Source: Tilletiopsis washingtonensis
Taxonomy: Eukaryota; Basidiomycota; Exobasidiomycetes; Entylomatales
NCBI RefSeq assembly: GCF_003144115.1
Contig: NW_020312005.1
Location: 115,137 to 179,136 of the forward strand
DNA length: 64,000 bases
Direction: 5' to 3'
Shown here: one piece after another, positions 41,988-53,730 of the stretch
Numbering within the stretch: the stretch's first letter is position 1
How the letters are laid out: each line of letters begins with the position of its first letter
The notes under the pieces: model-generated
Told to the model about the DNA's origin: nothing
The model's input: only the letters and a program-made list of their open reading frames with translations
Database searches by the model: none
Made by a program: the position numbers and the translations under genes

Positions 41988-43080
41988 CACATACGAGAAG
42001 CTGTACACGGCGCAGTGGCGGGTTGTAGCTACCAAGCCGGGCTCTCAGCACTCCTGCGCCGCGGCGAAGCACGCGAGCAAACGGATCTGCCACTCGCCGG
42101 GGTACCACGCTCTGCTGGAGCGCCTCGCAACCATGCCGGCCGGGGCACAGCTCGACCGCGTCCTACATCGTATCAGTGTGATTGAGACGGCGCTGGACGC
42201 GTATCTCGTTGAAGGAGGGGAAAGATGGTGTCGGCATCACAGCCTGGGACACTCTCGCACCTGCGACGGCACACAGGAGAATGAGTAGGTTCACTGCGCC
42301 AATGTGCGAGCTTCCTTCAGACGTGCAGACGGCGCCATCCCTGACCTCTTCAGGCCGATCCGCGTCGCTGCCGGACGGGGAATCGTGCCCCACCCGCTCG
42401 CAACCGGCTGCTGTGATGCTGTCGCCGAGGCAGCAACGAAATGCGAGCTGCCTCGCCTCATTCGGTCGTCCGTGGCGTCTCACCCCACACGCCACGCAAG
42501 GCCTTGCTGTCAGCGCTCCGGCAGTCAGACTTCCGGTCGAGCAGCCCGTACCGCCGGTCGGGCAGCCCGCACCGCCGTCTGAGCAGGGTGCACCGCCTGC
42601 TCAACAGCCCGCACCACCGTCTGGCAGCGCAGGCGTCGCGCCTGCTGCCCGCGACACGAACGGCGCAGCCGCTTCGAAGCAGCGAGAGGCAGCGTCTGCG
42701 TCAGGCGCTCTCCGCGAGGCATGGCCCATTCGTACTCCCCGTAGAGGAGGACTCCCGGCGCCCAACACACGGAAGCCCAGCATAGCGAGTCCCGAGACAA
42801 AGAAGAAGGGCAAGACCAAGAGGCTCGACGGCGCGCCGGAGGTGCGGTGGCGCAGTCCATTGCGCTGCCCAACGCAGCATGGCCAGCCGCAGGGCCCGCC
42901 TCGGCCAATCTGCGGCCGCAGGCTGCAGTCCAGTGGGCTGAGGTGATGCGCGACGCCGCTCGATCGCAGCCGAGTCGAGGACGACGCAGCCCTTGGGTTC
43001 AGCGCTGTGCTCAAAGAGGACAGTCGAGCGGCGCGTGCTGCGCCATGCGTCCGAGCCGGCAGAGGGCCGCGTCGGCTTGA
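41988..43080 (+). CDS. Hypothetical protein, 5' end and first exon unresolved
   Basis: Not recognised. A first segment from about 41988 contains KLYTAQWRVVATKPGSQH and HRISVIETALDAYLVEGG. A likely intron (GTGTCGG donor near 42226, GCACACAG acceptor near 42280) joins it to a frame with MSRFTAPMCELPSDVQ, then a Pro/Gln-rich tandem stretch (VEQPVPPVGQPAPPSEQ), then a basic segment (KKKGKTKRLDG) that looks like a nuclear signal. A further intron (GTGCGG near 42841 to CGGCCGCAG near 42921) could lead to a last exon ending at 43080. No start codon could be fixed. It may be a nuclear protein; all boundaries are tentative. Confidence 0.35.
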
Positions 43081-43693
43081 TGCACGCGCTGGTCACCGAT
43101 CAACGCACGCCGACAAGAAGGCCCCGAGGCGGGAAATTCGGAGGTCCGGAGTGCCAAGTGAGCATCGCTTGGGCGGCGTGCGTGCAGCTCGCTGACACGC
43201 AACAGCTGGTCTTCCATCATGCAGGTGGACGGCGGCAGCGACGCTGGCAACTTTCCCACCTGCGCGCTGGGCTGCCACGCAGCACCGAAGCACCTTCTCA
43301 ACGTTGCCGCGGCTGCACCCCTCCTCACACCGGTCGACACAGGGAGGAGATGGTTGCGCAGGTGAGGGCGGGACAGACGGCGGGCGGCGGAAACACTGGG
43401 GCCGCGCGGCGGAGGGGCAGCCGTGGCTGGGGGAACTCAGAGTACAGGAGGGGCGAGCGGGCGAGACGGGCGGAGCCGGAGTACGAGCGGCGTCGACGCG
43501 GGTCTGGGGCGCGATCCAAGACACGGGGATGGAGAAGGCGGACGCGGCACGCCGCGGAGCGACGGCCGGGAGGAGAGCTACGGGACGGTCAGAGAGAGAC
43601 GGGAATGGGTGGTCCATCGCTAGGAGAGCGAAAAGGTAGTGCGCGACGACGGTGGAGTCGCCGACGCGCTGCACGGCGCCGAGGTAGATCCGA
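43081..43693. other. Intergenic before the RRM gene
   Basis: About 600 bp, purine-rich in places (GGGCGAGCGGGCGAGACGGG). Open frames on both strands show no motif. It may contain 3' untranslated sequence of either neighbour. Confidence 0.35.
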
Positions 43694-46360
43694 CTAGGCC
43701 GCCGCAGCGCTGCTGGCCGGCTCGCTCTGCGAGAGAGCCGGCGCAGGGGGGGCGGCTGGGCCCTCGGCATCCGACGAAGCGCCCGAGGCAGCGGTCGCGG
43801 GCGGCGAAGGGCGCGTGACCACGGCCGCGACGGCCGCAGGCTTGGCCGATGCGGCAGCAGGCGAGCGGTACATGCGCACGGGCGTGCCGTCGTTGCCGAG
43901 CTCGAGGTGGATGGGCGCCAGCTCGGAGGAGGACTGGCCTGCCGGCGTCGACACGCGTGTCGCGCCGTGCTGCTTGGTCGCGGCGGACAGAGCCGAGGCG
44001 TGCTGCGCGGCCAGCTCGTTGGGTACGAAGAGGGCCGCAGCGGAGCCAGACTTTGGCGCAGCGGTCATAGAGCCGCGGCGCTGGTCGTTCAGCGCCGACG
44101 ACGCCATGTACGGCGAGTGAAAGCCGGCCGGTGCCGCAGCGCCGGTGCGATAGACGGCCGACGCGTCGCCACTCTTGCTGTTCGCACCGCCAAGCTGCGC
44201 CTTGTCGATGCCGCTGAGGCCGAGGCCGGCGCCGCCGAGGCCGAGCCCGGCCGGACCAAAGGGCATGCCGCCGTTGTAGAGGCCGAACGGGCCGCCGAAG
44301 CCGTGGGTCGCGGCGTCAAAGGACGCAGAGCGGCCGAGCAGGGCGGCGTTGCCGTGCATGCTGTTCTGCAGGTAGTTGACGTAGGCGAGCGAGTCAGGCG
44401 AGGCGCCGTAGCCAAGAGGGGGTGAGCTGTGCGATGCGAGGAGGGTCAACGAGGGCCGGCAGTATGCGAGACAGCTTCGGCCTACCCAAATACGCTTGAC
44501 TGCGTCGAGGCGGGGCTGAGGCTTGGCGTGCTCATGCCGGGGCTGCCGCCAAGGAACGGACTTGTGTTGCGGCTGCCAAAGGCGTACGGCGCAAAGATGC
44601 CTGCGCCGCCGACGAGGTGCGGCGAGGTGAACATGGCCGCCGTGGCGGCAGCGGCGACGGCGGCCGCCTGCGAATTGTCGGCGCGCGCGCCGGCCGTCGG
44701 CGTGGGCGCAATGCCGCTGCCGGTCAGCTTCGGGCTGGCAGCGTCACCCGAAGCGACACCGCCGGTCTGGCGTGCGTTGGCTGTCGTCTGCTTGAGGCGC
44801 TTCTGTGCCTCGCTGTCGGCGAAGCGCACCTGCAGCGGCGTCGAGGTGCCGGGCAGAATCTGCTGGAAGGGTGAGCACGCGTCCTGGTCTGGCTCGCCCG
44901 CTGCATCTCACCTTGCCGTGCAGGCGGTCGATGCACTCCTGCGCGATGTCACGGTCGCGCAGGCGCACGAAGCCTACGCCGCGCGAGACGCCGTCGTTGT
45001 CCGTGAGGATGCGCAGACTGACGACGACGTGCGGCGCAAAGAGCTGCTCCAGCGCCGAGCTGTTCATGTCCAGCGGTAGGCTGTGCTCGCCGTCAGCGAG
45101 GAACAGAGACAGCCGCGCGCCACGGCGTACTCACTTGCTCAGATAGACATTGGCGCTGTCGTGATCGGCCATGCGACGCAGCTTGGAGCTGAAGCTCTCC
45201 TGCCGAGGCACGAGCGTCAGCAGACGACGAGAATACACTAGCGCGAGCGCCACTCACGCGTGCCCACGACGTCTGCAGGCCGTAGCTGGCAATCTGGGCC
45301 AGCGCCCATGTCGCCTCCTCCGTCGTGCTGTACATAAGAAAGCCATAGCTGCAAGGCAGGACGGTCAGCTGTGCCGAGATGCCTCGACGTCGCCGCACGC
45401 ACCCCTTGCACAGGCCCGTCTCGGCGTTGATGATGGCCTTGTGGCTCGTGACCTTGCCGAAGCAGCTTCCGAGACGGAGCAAGTCGTCGTCCGACGTGCT
45501 GGTGCCACAAAGTGGTGAGCATGCGCGAGGACAGATCTTCGGCCGCACTCACTGGCTCGGCAGACCGTTGATGTAGACGTTCGTCGACGGGTCGAGCAGG
45601 TCTTGGTGCTCCGCCGAGCCGAGGCGTGCGTCGACGATGCTCGGCGTGCCTGTGACAGACAGTGTCAGCAGAACGTCGTGCCGGCGGATCGCTGCGACTC
45701 ACCAGCGACGACGCCGTGGCCCATGGCGAGCGCGGCGTCAATGTTGGCGGCAGCGGCGGCGGGCATCAGTGGGCCGCGGTACGAGCGGAGGAGGACCTGG
45801 CGCACAATCTCCTGCAGCGCCTGCGGGTGCAGCTGGGCGAGCGGGTCGAGCATGGGGTGCTGCGCGGGCAGCGCCGCCGGCTGCGGCGGTTGTGCCTGAC
45901 GCAGAGGCGCGCCACGGACAGGCGCCGCTGCCGAGCGAGCGTGCTGCACCGCAGCAGGCGCCGCCGCCGGGGCGCCCGAGGGCGCCGCAGCGAGCAGCGA
46001 CTGCGGACGCGGGCGCGGCGCCGCAGGGCCGGCCGCCGCACGCACGACGGCCGGCGAGCCGGCGCCCTTCTCGGGCTCGCCCTTCTTGACGCCCTTGCCC
46101 GGCGTCGCGGCGGCGCCGTCCTTGGCGGCGTGCAGCGAGGCGCCCGAGTCGCGGGCCTTGGCCGGCGTGGCGGGCGCGCGCGGACGGCGCACGGCCGGCG
46201 CCGGGCGCGGCGCCGTGCTGCTGGCGACGACGGCGGCGCCCTTGCGGCCCTTGGCGGGGCGTGCGGCACGCGCGGCGTCGGGCGCGGCAGGTGCGACGTT
46301 GGACGTGTCCTTGAGCACTGCCGCCGCCGAGCGCACGGCGTGGATGGAGTCGGCAGACAT
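43694..46360 (-). CDS. Two-RRM RNA-binding protein (RBMS/MSSP-like)
   Basis: The protein has an Ala/Pro/Lys-rich disordered N-terminus (about 220 aa), then two RRMs close together. RRM1 has NVYINGLPS (RNP2) and KGYGFLMYS (RNP1); RRM2 has NVYLSNLPLDM (RNP2) and RGVGFVRL (RNP1). The RNP2 pair with INGLPS and SNLPL resembles the single-strand-interacting RBMS/MSSP group. A long Gly/Ser/Ala-rich tail (GPAGLGLGGAGLGLSG) follows. About eight exons run from the ATG at 46360 to the TAG at 43696-43694; introns are 50-60 bp with clear GT-AG ends. It probably binds mRNA and could control stability or translation. A 22-bp direct repeat sits about 90-135 bp before the start. Confidence 0.85.
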
Positions 46361-48464
46361 GGCGGCGCGGCCGCGGCGACGGCGGAGGGAGTGGGGCAGC
46401 GCGCACCGGCGGGAGCGGAGTAGTGCGGGGTGGCGAAAGAATGGGAGAGGGGCTTGACTGGCGAAGACTTGAGGGCTTGACTGGCGAAGACTTGGCGGAG
46501 CGGCGCGGCCGGAGTGCGCTGAAGGAGGAGAGAAGTGGTGGCGAGAGGGCAACGAGGCGGCGAGGCGGGCGAGAGTAGATGTGGGCGCTGCCGGCCGGCG
46601 AGGGGCATGGCGCTCCTCGCTCTCGACCCAGCCGCTCAGAGACAGCGACGCCCGTCCTGCCGTGCCGCCTTGCGTTGGGTTGGGTCGGGCGTCCACGCCG
46701 TCCGCTCGGCTTGCCGTTGGGCAGCGCCGCCGTCGCTCGGCGCTGCGCTGACGTAGCAAGGCAGAGCGGCCGTTGCTGTTGTGCGCCAAGCGCAGACGTT
46801 CCGCACCCATCTGGCAAGCGCACCCAGAAGCGGCAAGGCGGCAACCTTCGAGCGGCAGTTGGCGCTCGGGGCGCAGCGCAGCGGCGGCAAGGCCCATCAT
46901 GCGGATGCAGTGCGGAGAGCAAGCGGCAGCTGCGGGTCCTTGCTCCTCGGCGGCGGCGGCGGCAGGCCGGGTGCCGCATCCCGTGAGGCGCTGGCCGCTC
47001 CAGTTGCTCGCAGCCTCCGCGACAACACGCACAATCGCGAACGATCGCCCAGCCGTTGGCGGAGCTCAGCGCTACCCGCACTCGCAAAGCGCTGCAGCTG
47101 CGCCTCTGCGTGCTGTTGCGATGTTGCTGCTGGCCCAGCGGCGCCCAACGGGCAGCGTGCAGCCGGTGCTCGAGCGCCGACACGAGTTGAGAAGGATGGC
47201 GAGGTGCACGTGGCGCATCGACGCACGAGGAGCGTCGCTGTCCTCGAAGCAGCCCAGCAGCAGGTGCAGCGCGCGGCTTTCTGCCTCTGCACCTGCCGCT
47301 GATGCGGTATCAAGGCGGCGCAGACTCGCCCAGCAGCGGCCGGGCTCGCGCAGCTGCGGCATCGGTGTTTGGACGACGAGGCAAGCCAGCTTGAGTGAAG
47401 GCTGACGTGAGGCGTGAGGCGCAAGAGGAAGGCGCAGCGCAGGCGATGCAGCGCAAGCGGCAGCCGCTCGGCGCATCATGCGCTGCACCCGTGCCTGACA
47501 ACCGCGAACGCGCGTGGCGGCCGCGGCGCCGCCGGCTCGATCGGGCAAGGCGCGCCCAGCTCGGCGCTCAGGGGGCGGCGCCGCAGCAGCCCACACCGCG
47601 CGCCGCGCGCGGCGGCAGCAGCAGGCGGCGGCGGCAGCATGCGGTGTGCAGCCGCTCAGAGCTGCAGCAGGTGCAGCCTCCTCTGACGCCAGCGAGACGC
47701 CCAAGCAGCAGCGCAGCCGCTCAGGAAGAGTGAAGTCGTGAAGGAGAGCATCACGAGAGCTCCCGTCGCACGGCAGATGCGCTGCCTCGCACTCCGCATC
47801 CCGGGCTGCCCAGATGCAGCAGCTGCGGCGTCGCCGCTGCCGGCCGTGCCAAAAAGACAGATCGCTGCGCCGGGCATGCCCAACGGCCGCGCACCGCCGG
47901 CCTGCACGTGATGCACCGCCGTCGCCTGGGAGGCTGGGCGGCGAGCCGCAGCAGCACTGCAGCTGCGCTCTGCGCTAGACTGCGATGCAGCAGCAGCACC
48001 AGCGCCAGCAGAGGCAGTTGAGTCTGCGCTGCAGCACAAGGGCATAGCTGCAGATCCGAGGTGCTGCGAGAAGGAGTGGGAGTAGTAGCAGCGGGCGTCG
48101 AGGCGCGTCGTGCGAGAGCCGAGGAGCGGCGCGCCAGACCCGCTCGCATGCAGTCGCGGGACAGCTCGGACGCTCAATCGACTCACATCCGTAAGCGTGC
48201 TGCGGTGCTCCGGGCAGACACTCAGCACAGCCAGCAGGTGTGCTCGCGGCAAAGCGAGGGCGATGCGGATATAGGCCGAGAGGCGTGGCGCGTCGGACAC
48301 ACGCGGCCGACAGCGCCGCGCGCCGCCGCGCCGGAGATAAGAAATTTGGCGGCGAGGCGCGCGCGGCGCGGGCGAGCTTCGCCTCGAGGCGGCGAGCGAA
48401 CAGCGCCGCGCTGGGCTGGCTGGCGACCACCACCACCACACCGCCCCACACGCCCCGCCGCACC
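46361..48464. other. Long divergent intergenic region RRM gene/TTC27
   Basis: About 2.1 kb without a supportable gene. Long open frames occur on both strands at once, which in this GC-rich DNA is weak evidence for coding. Motifs made of GCAGC and GCTGC are common. It contains the 22-bp repeat near the RRM gene and GC palindrome boxes at about 47597-47614 and 48308-48373, the latter 92-157 bp before the TTC27 ATG. Confidence 0.45.
46450..46494 (-). repeat. 22-bp direct repeat upstream of the RRM gene
   Basis: GGGCTTGACTGGCGAAGACT plus TG occurs at 46450-46471 and again at 46473-46494, without mismatches and one base apart. It could be a duplicated regulatory site in the promoter or 5' leader of the RRM gene. 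Confidence 0.85.
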
Positions 48465-48536
48465 ATGCAGCCCGGCGACGCCGAGTGGCGCCTCGTCACC
48501 AGCGCACCCGCCGCGCCGGCGTCGGCCAGCAGCAGC

Positions 48537-48586
<50 letters not shown>

Positions 48587-51500
48587 CGCGGCTGCCGTCG
48601 TGGCAGGCGAGTACGAGGCGGCACTGGGCAGTGCGCCCGTGCTCGAGCTTCTGGCGCCGCTCGCCGCCCAGCTCGGAGCGCACCTGGCCGCTGCGCCGGG
48701 CGCCGTGCTCGTGCTGCGCGTGCCCGCGGCGGCGTCGGGTGCGCCGCCACTCGAGCTGCTCGCCGCCGCCGTGGCGGCCCTGCACGCCTTTGTGCGACTC
48801 AACTGGACGGGGCCCGCGCTGCCCGACGCCCTCACGCCGCTCGCGCTGCTGCGGCGAGCCGCGCCGGCCGCCTTTCCGCCGCGCGACGCCCAGCGCGCCG
48901 AACCCGACGCCGCAGCCGAGGCGGCGCTGCGCGACGGCGCCCTCGACGCCCTCACACGCGGCGGCGAGCCCGCGTACCACCTCTGCACGCAGCCGGCGTG
49001 GCTCGTCGTGGCGCAGCACCTGCTTGCGTGCGTCGCCGCCAGTGTGTCTGCCGGCAGCAGTGCGGCGTCCGCGCTGCCGACGCTGGCATGGTGGCAGCTG
49101 CGTGCGGCCAGCATCCACGCGCGCATCCTCGACGTGCACGGCGCCCTCGATGCCGGCGTGCTGGGCCGTGCGGCCGAGCTGGCGGCACAGCTGGAGCGCC
49201 TCGCCGGCACGGCGCCGGCCTGGCGCATGCTGCGCGGACGCCTGCTTGTCGAGCTTGGCCTGGCACATCAGCGCGAGGGCAACGACAAGGCGGCACGCGA
49301 CCTCTTCGTCGACGCTGCCCAGGCCAGCGGCCTGCGCTACGAGATCACCGGCGCGCCCGGTCGCCGCACCAAGTGGCAGCAGGAGGACCGCAACCAGCTC
49401 GTGCTGCTTGCCGAGAGCCGCGCTGCCGGTCGGGATGAGAGTGCCGAGGATGTGCTAGCGAGCGGCAGCAGCAGCGGCATCAGCGCAGATGCCGGCTCCG
49501 CCAGCAAGGACGCCGCTCTGCCAGCGCCGAAGCGCGATGCGGCACCCGAGACAGGCTGGAAGAGCACCGTGGACGAGGCGCTGCCGCAGCACATGCCTGC
49601 CAGCCTGCTGCTCAACGACGACACGCTGCTGGAGCGCACTCGCTTCACGTCGTCCGCCGCCGCCGCCGGCCGCGACAGCACGGCGGCTGCAGCGTCGCTA
49701 GCCCACCTCGACCCGGGCAATCCGCCGCCACTGTCGCCCGTCGACTCGTGCATTCTGCTTGCGCTCTCGCTCGACATTCGCAACACCTCGCCTGCGCACG
49801 GCCTGCTGGCATCGCAGATTGCCGTCTTCGTCGCACGCGTGCTCGCGCATCCGCGCAACTGGAGCGTGCACACCATGGGCCTGCTGCTGCGCAGCCGTCT
49901 CGAGTCGACACGCACGCGCACTGCCGAGCGTGGCGTGCTGCAGCTGCAGGCGCTGCTCGACCAGATGCCGTCGACCGACTCGTCGGCGCGCGAGCGGCTT
50001 GCCCTCTTCCACGCGCTCGACCTGCCGTCGGCATGGGAGATGCGCGCCGAGCTTGCACGCAGATACGCCGAGCTGGGCGTGGTGCGCTCGGCGCTCGAGA
50101 TCTTCGAGAGCATCGAGCTCTGGGAGGACGTCGTGGCGTGTCTTGGGGCGCTCGGCCGCTCGGAGGATGGCCGCGCCATCGTCGTCGATCTGCTCAAGGG
50201 CAGCAAGGTCGAGGCGGATCACGTCACATCGACACGCAAGCGTGGAGACGCAGCGCCGGCCGCAAGCACGCGCTCTCGCCTCAACTCGGCGCGAGAGGCC
50301 AAGCTGTGGTGCCTGCTTGGCGATCTCGAGCCGGACTGTGCCATCGAGCACTACACGCGCGCCTGGGACGTCTCGTCGAGCAGCTCCGCACGCGCCGCGC
50401 GCTCGCTCGGTGCGCTGTACTTTGCGCAGAGCGAGTACGGCTCCTCGGCCATCTGGCTGCGACGAGCCCTGCGCATCGCGCCGCTGTACTCGCGCTCGTG
50501 GTTCATGCTGGGCTGCGCGCTGATGCGCGACGAGCGCTTCAGCGAGGCTGCGGCCGCTTTCCGCCGCGCCGGCAGCCTGGAGGAGGATGATGCAGAGAGC
50601 TGGAACAACCTCGCCAGCTGCTATCTGCGCATGGGCGCTGACGAGGGCGCCGCTCGCGCCGCAGCCATGGCCGAGACTGGCGCCGGAGGCATCGAGGCAC
50701 ACGACCGGGCGCTGGGCCTCGGGCCGCAGGCCACGCTTGCACAGGACGAGGCTGACGAGGACGCGCGCACCATCACCTCGGGCGACACATCACGCGGTGC
50801 CGACTCGGGCGTCGACGTCTCGTCCGAGCCCGACCTGCACTTTGACGACGACACCGATGCGCCGGCACCGGCCGCCGGACGCACGCCGTACGAGCTGCGC
50901 CTGCTCGCCCACCGTGCGCTGGCACGCGCCGTGCGTTTCGGCCCGGACAACTGGCGCGTATGGGAGAACTACATGATGGTCTCGCTTGACGCCGGCTTCT
51001 TCTCCGAAGCATCGCAGGCGCTCTCGCGCCTCATTGAGCTGCGTGTCGGCAGCTCGCGCGACGGAGCTCGGGCAGAGCAAATCGTGGACATGGACGTGCT
51101 GCGCCGTCTGGTGGACGGCGTGACTCGCGCGCCGTACGTGGAGGAGCCCGGCACGCTGCGCAACCCCAACGAAGGCCACGGACTGGCCACGGCGGTGCAG
51201 GCGCTCTTCGACCGCGCCATCTTCCCGCGCGTCTCGCCGTGGCCGGCGCTGTGGCAGACGTACGCACGCCTCTGTCTCTGGCGCGGCGACCTGCGTCTTG
51301 CCCTCGACTCGCACCTCAAGGCATGGACTGCCGGGCCAGGCGACCCGGCAAACGAGGCAATCACGCGTGAGCGGCCGGCCTTCGTGGCGGCCGTCGAGCA
51401 GCTCATCGAGCTCGGCGAGCTGCTGGAGAACTTCGGGCCGCGCGACGTGAAGCTCGACGACGGCTCGCGCGAGCCGGCCATGAGCAACTGGGCGTTCCGG

Positions 51501-51608
51501 GCACGCAGCCTCGTGCGCTCGTTCATGGGCCGCACGAAGGATGTGTTCGAGGACGACGCCGAGTGGGCGCGCCTGGAGGAGCTGCGCGACTCGCTCAAGG
51601 GCGCGTGA
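48465..51608 (+). CDS. EMW1: TPR protein TTC27/EMW1
   Basis: Single exon, 1047 aa, the usual length for this family of tetratricopeptide proteins, which in yeast is needed for cell-wall integrity. The N-terminal half is helical (WWQLRAASIHARILDVHGAL; WRMLRGRLLVELGLAHQREG). The TPR core near residue 650-720 includes LGALYFAQSEYGSSAIWLRRAL, SRSWFMLGCALMRDERFSEA and AFRRAGSLEEDDAESWNNLA, the best-kept block of TTC27. The C-terminal part has NWRVWENYMMVSLDAG. Lack of introns contrasts with most neighbours. A Ser run near residues 22-40 is coded by an AGC microsatellite. An acidic insert lies between TPRs and the C-terminal part. Confidence 0.9.
48528..48584 (+). repeat. AGC trinucleotide microsatellite coding poly-Ser
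   Basis: Nineteen triplets, all AGC but for one GGC, code for a Ser run in the N-terminal part of TTC27. Length variation would keep the frame. Confidence 0.95.
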
Positions 51609-51863
51609 GAAATAGCCAGCCTTTGCACACCGGCCGCGCAGTCCTGATGATCTTTCGATTGCACGGCTAGGATGGAAACACATCCGCAGCAGACGATCAT
51701 AGGTACAGCAGCAAAGGTGACGGGAGACAAGATAGTACAGGGGTGATGCGCGCCCGCACGAGGGCGGCGGCAAGTCTAGAAAGAGAGGTGAGGGAGGAGA
51801 TCAGCGGCGCGAGCGCAGGTAAAAAGCTAGGGTATGAGGGAAAGGAGCAGGAGCGCGGTAAGA

Positions 51864-53730
51864 CTAGTCCTCGGTGGTGGCCTTGCCAGTGCCGGTGGTC
51901 GAGCCAGAAGAGCCCGTTGAGCCCGAGCCCGAGCCCGTGGAGCCGGAGCCCGTGGTGCCGTCGGTGGCGCCCGGCCGCGCGGGCGTGCCGACGGCAGTGA
52001 TGCTGCCGGTCTTGAGCGCCTGCCCGCCGCAGGTGCTTTGCCACATCTTCTCCTCCTCGTGCCCGACGCCGGGCACGACGCAGTGCTGCTGGCGGAAGCT
52101 GCTGACCGAGACCGGCGAGACGCTGGCCTGGAGGCGTGCGTAGCCATAGTAGGCCGTCACGTCCGTCGTCGTGCCGGCGAGCAGGTTGCGGTACGCCCAG
52201 TAGGCGTAGCTGTGGAGCGGCGTATGGTGTCAGTGCGTGTCTCGCCCGCGCGCGGCAGGGCGCCTCGGCAACTCACCCGCGGTCGCGCCGGTCGACGCCG
52301 CCCTGTGCCTGCACGTTGCAGTCCTGCGCGCCGTAGTGGAAGAGCGCGTACGTGTCCGAGTCGCCCGTCATGGTGACGACGTCGCGGGCGACGAAGCGGC
52401 GGAAGATGGCCGTGGCGCCGCCGAGGGTCGAGACGCGCTGGGCAACGTAGCGCGGGAACGACGAGGCGAAGCCCCACTGGTACGTGTTGTACGTCGTGCA
52501 GTTGCTCGCCGGCGCCAGCGGGCGGTCGGTGGTGAAGTACGCGTGGCTGGCGGCGTTGGCGCCGACGTAGCGCACGGGCACGGTGCCGGCGGCGGTGTCG
52601 CTCGAGAGCTGCGCGTAGCGCAGCACCATGCCGGCGCCGGCCGAGTGGCCGACGACAAAGACCTGCGAGAGCAGCGGATACTTGGAGCGGTCGGCGAAGT
52701 CGCTGAGGAGCGAGTCGAAGACCTGGAAGCTCGAGCACTGCGAGCCGCTGAGCGAGTACGGGCCGCTGGAGGGCGCCGCGGCGTCGGCGCCCGAGTACTG
52801 CGAGTTGCTCGCCAGGTCGCCCGTGCCGAGCGCGTCCCACGCCAGGTTCTGCGCCGGCTGGTAGTACGACGAGCCGCTGGGGCCCGTGGCGGCGGCGTCG
52901 CCGACGTTGTTGAGCTGCGGCGAGACGATGAGCACGGCGGGGTTCGTGGCGCCGCCGACGTAGGGCGCGAGCCAGACAAACGACTTGTCGCCCTCGCGGT
53001 TGTTGCCGTGCATGACGAGGTAGGCGGTGCGCACGAGGCTCGGCTGCGTGTATGCGTTGTGCGAGACGAAGAGCGGCACGGTGGCCGAGATGCCGACGCA
53101 CGGCGCGTACTGCACCAGGTCGACGCCCGCCGGCGGCGCGGGCACGGCGCTCGTCGACGTCGACGTGGCCGCCGTGCTGGAGCTCGTCGTCGTCGCCGTC
53201 GTCGTGCTGGTGCGCGTGGTGCTCGTCGTGGTGGTGCTGGTGCGCGTGGTGCTGGTGCGCGTCGTCGACGGCGCCGTCACGGCGCCGGCGTTGCGCGTGT
53301 AGCCGTACGAGTCGACGACGGAGCCGCCGGTGCTCGAGGGCCCCTTGGTCGACGTGGCGGCGCTCTTGGCCTGCTTCTGGCGGAAGAGGGCGCAGGTGAT
53401 GCCGGGCGCCGAGCCGCCGCTGATGCGGATGGGGTGGAAGAAGCCGCAGCCGACGGTGGCCTCGCAGCGCGCGCCGCACGCCGCGATCTCGCGGCTGCTG
53501 AGCGTCTGCGAGCTGCTGATCTGCGAGCGCGCCAGGTAGTCGCTGCCCGAGTAGGCCAGGCGATTCTTGTCGATGCCCCAGCTGTAGCGGTAGCCATCGG
53601 GCGGCGTGCCGAGCTGCGAAGCGCTGAGGAAGCGAGCGCGCAGCTCGTGCTCGGGCGCGGGTGCGGCGTCGGCGGCGAGCAGCGCCGCGAGCACGCCGAT
53701 GAGCGGCAGCAGTAGGGCGGCGGCGCGCAT
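51864..53730 (-). CDS. Secreted alpha/beta hydrolase with Ser/Thr-rich linker
   Basis: A signal peptide (MRAAALLLPLIGVLAALLAADA) leads to a small Cys-bearing domain (IAACGARCEATVGCGFF, ITCALFRQ) that resembles PAN/apple-type modules, then a Thr/Ser linker of TTRTS and TTTTS repeats, then a hydrolase fold: YLVMHGNNREGDKSFVWLAP, the nucleophile elbow VVGHSAGAGMV, a likely acid in TMTGDSDTYALFHYG and a His in VPGVGHEEEKMW. Exons 53730-52277 and 52209-51864 give 599 aa, ending in a Gly/Ser/Thr repeat tail. Subst­rate unknown; esterase, lipase or cutinase-like use outside the cell is possible. Convergent with TTC27 (255 bp apart). Confidence 0.85.

Noticed and set aside
42500-42640. CRISPR-like or satellite array (repeated CAGCCCGCACCGCC words)
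   Set aside because: The units are irregular and encode a Pro/Gln-rich stretch; nothing resembles spacers, and the host is a eukaryote.
48222-49268. 348-codon frame antisense to TTC27
   Set aside because: It is the mirror of a clearly conserved gene and has no own motif.
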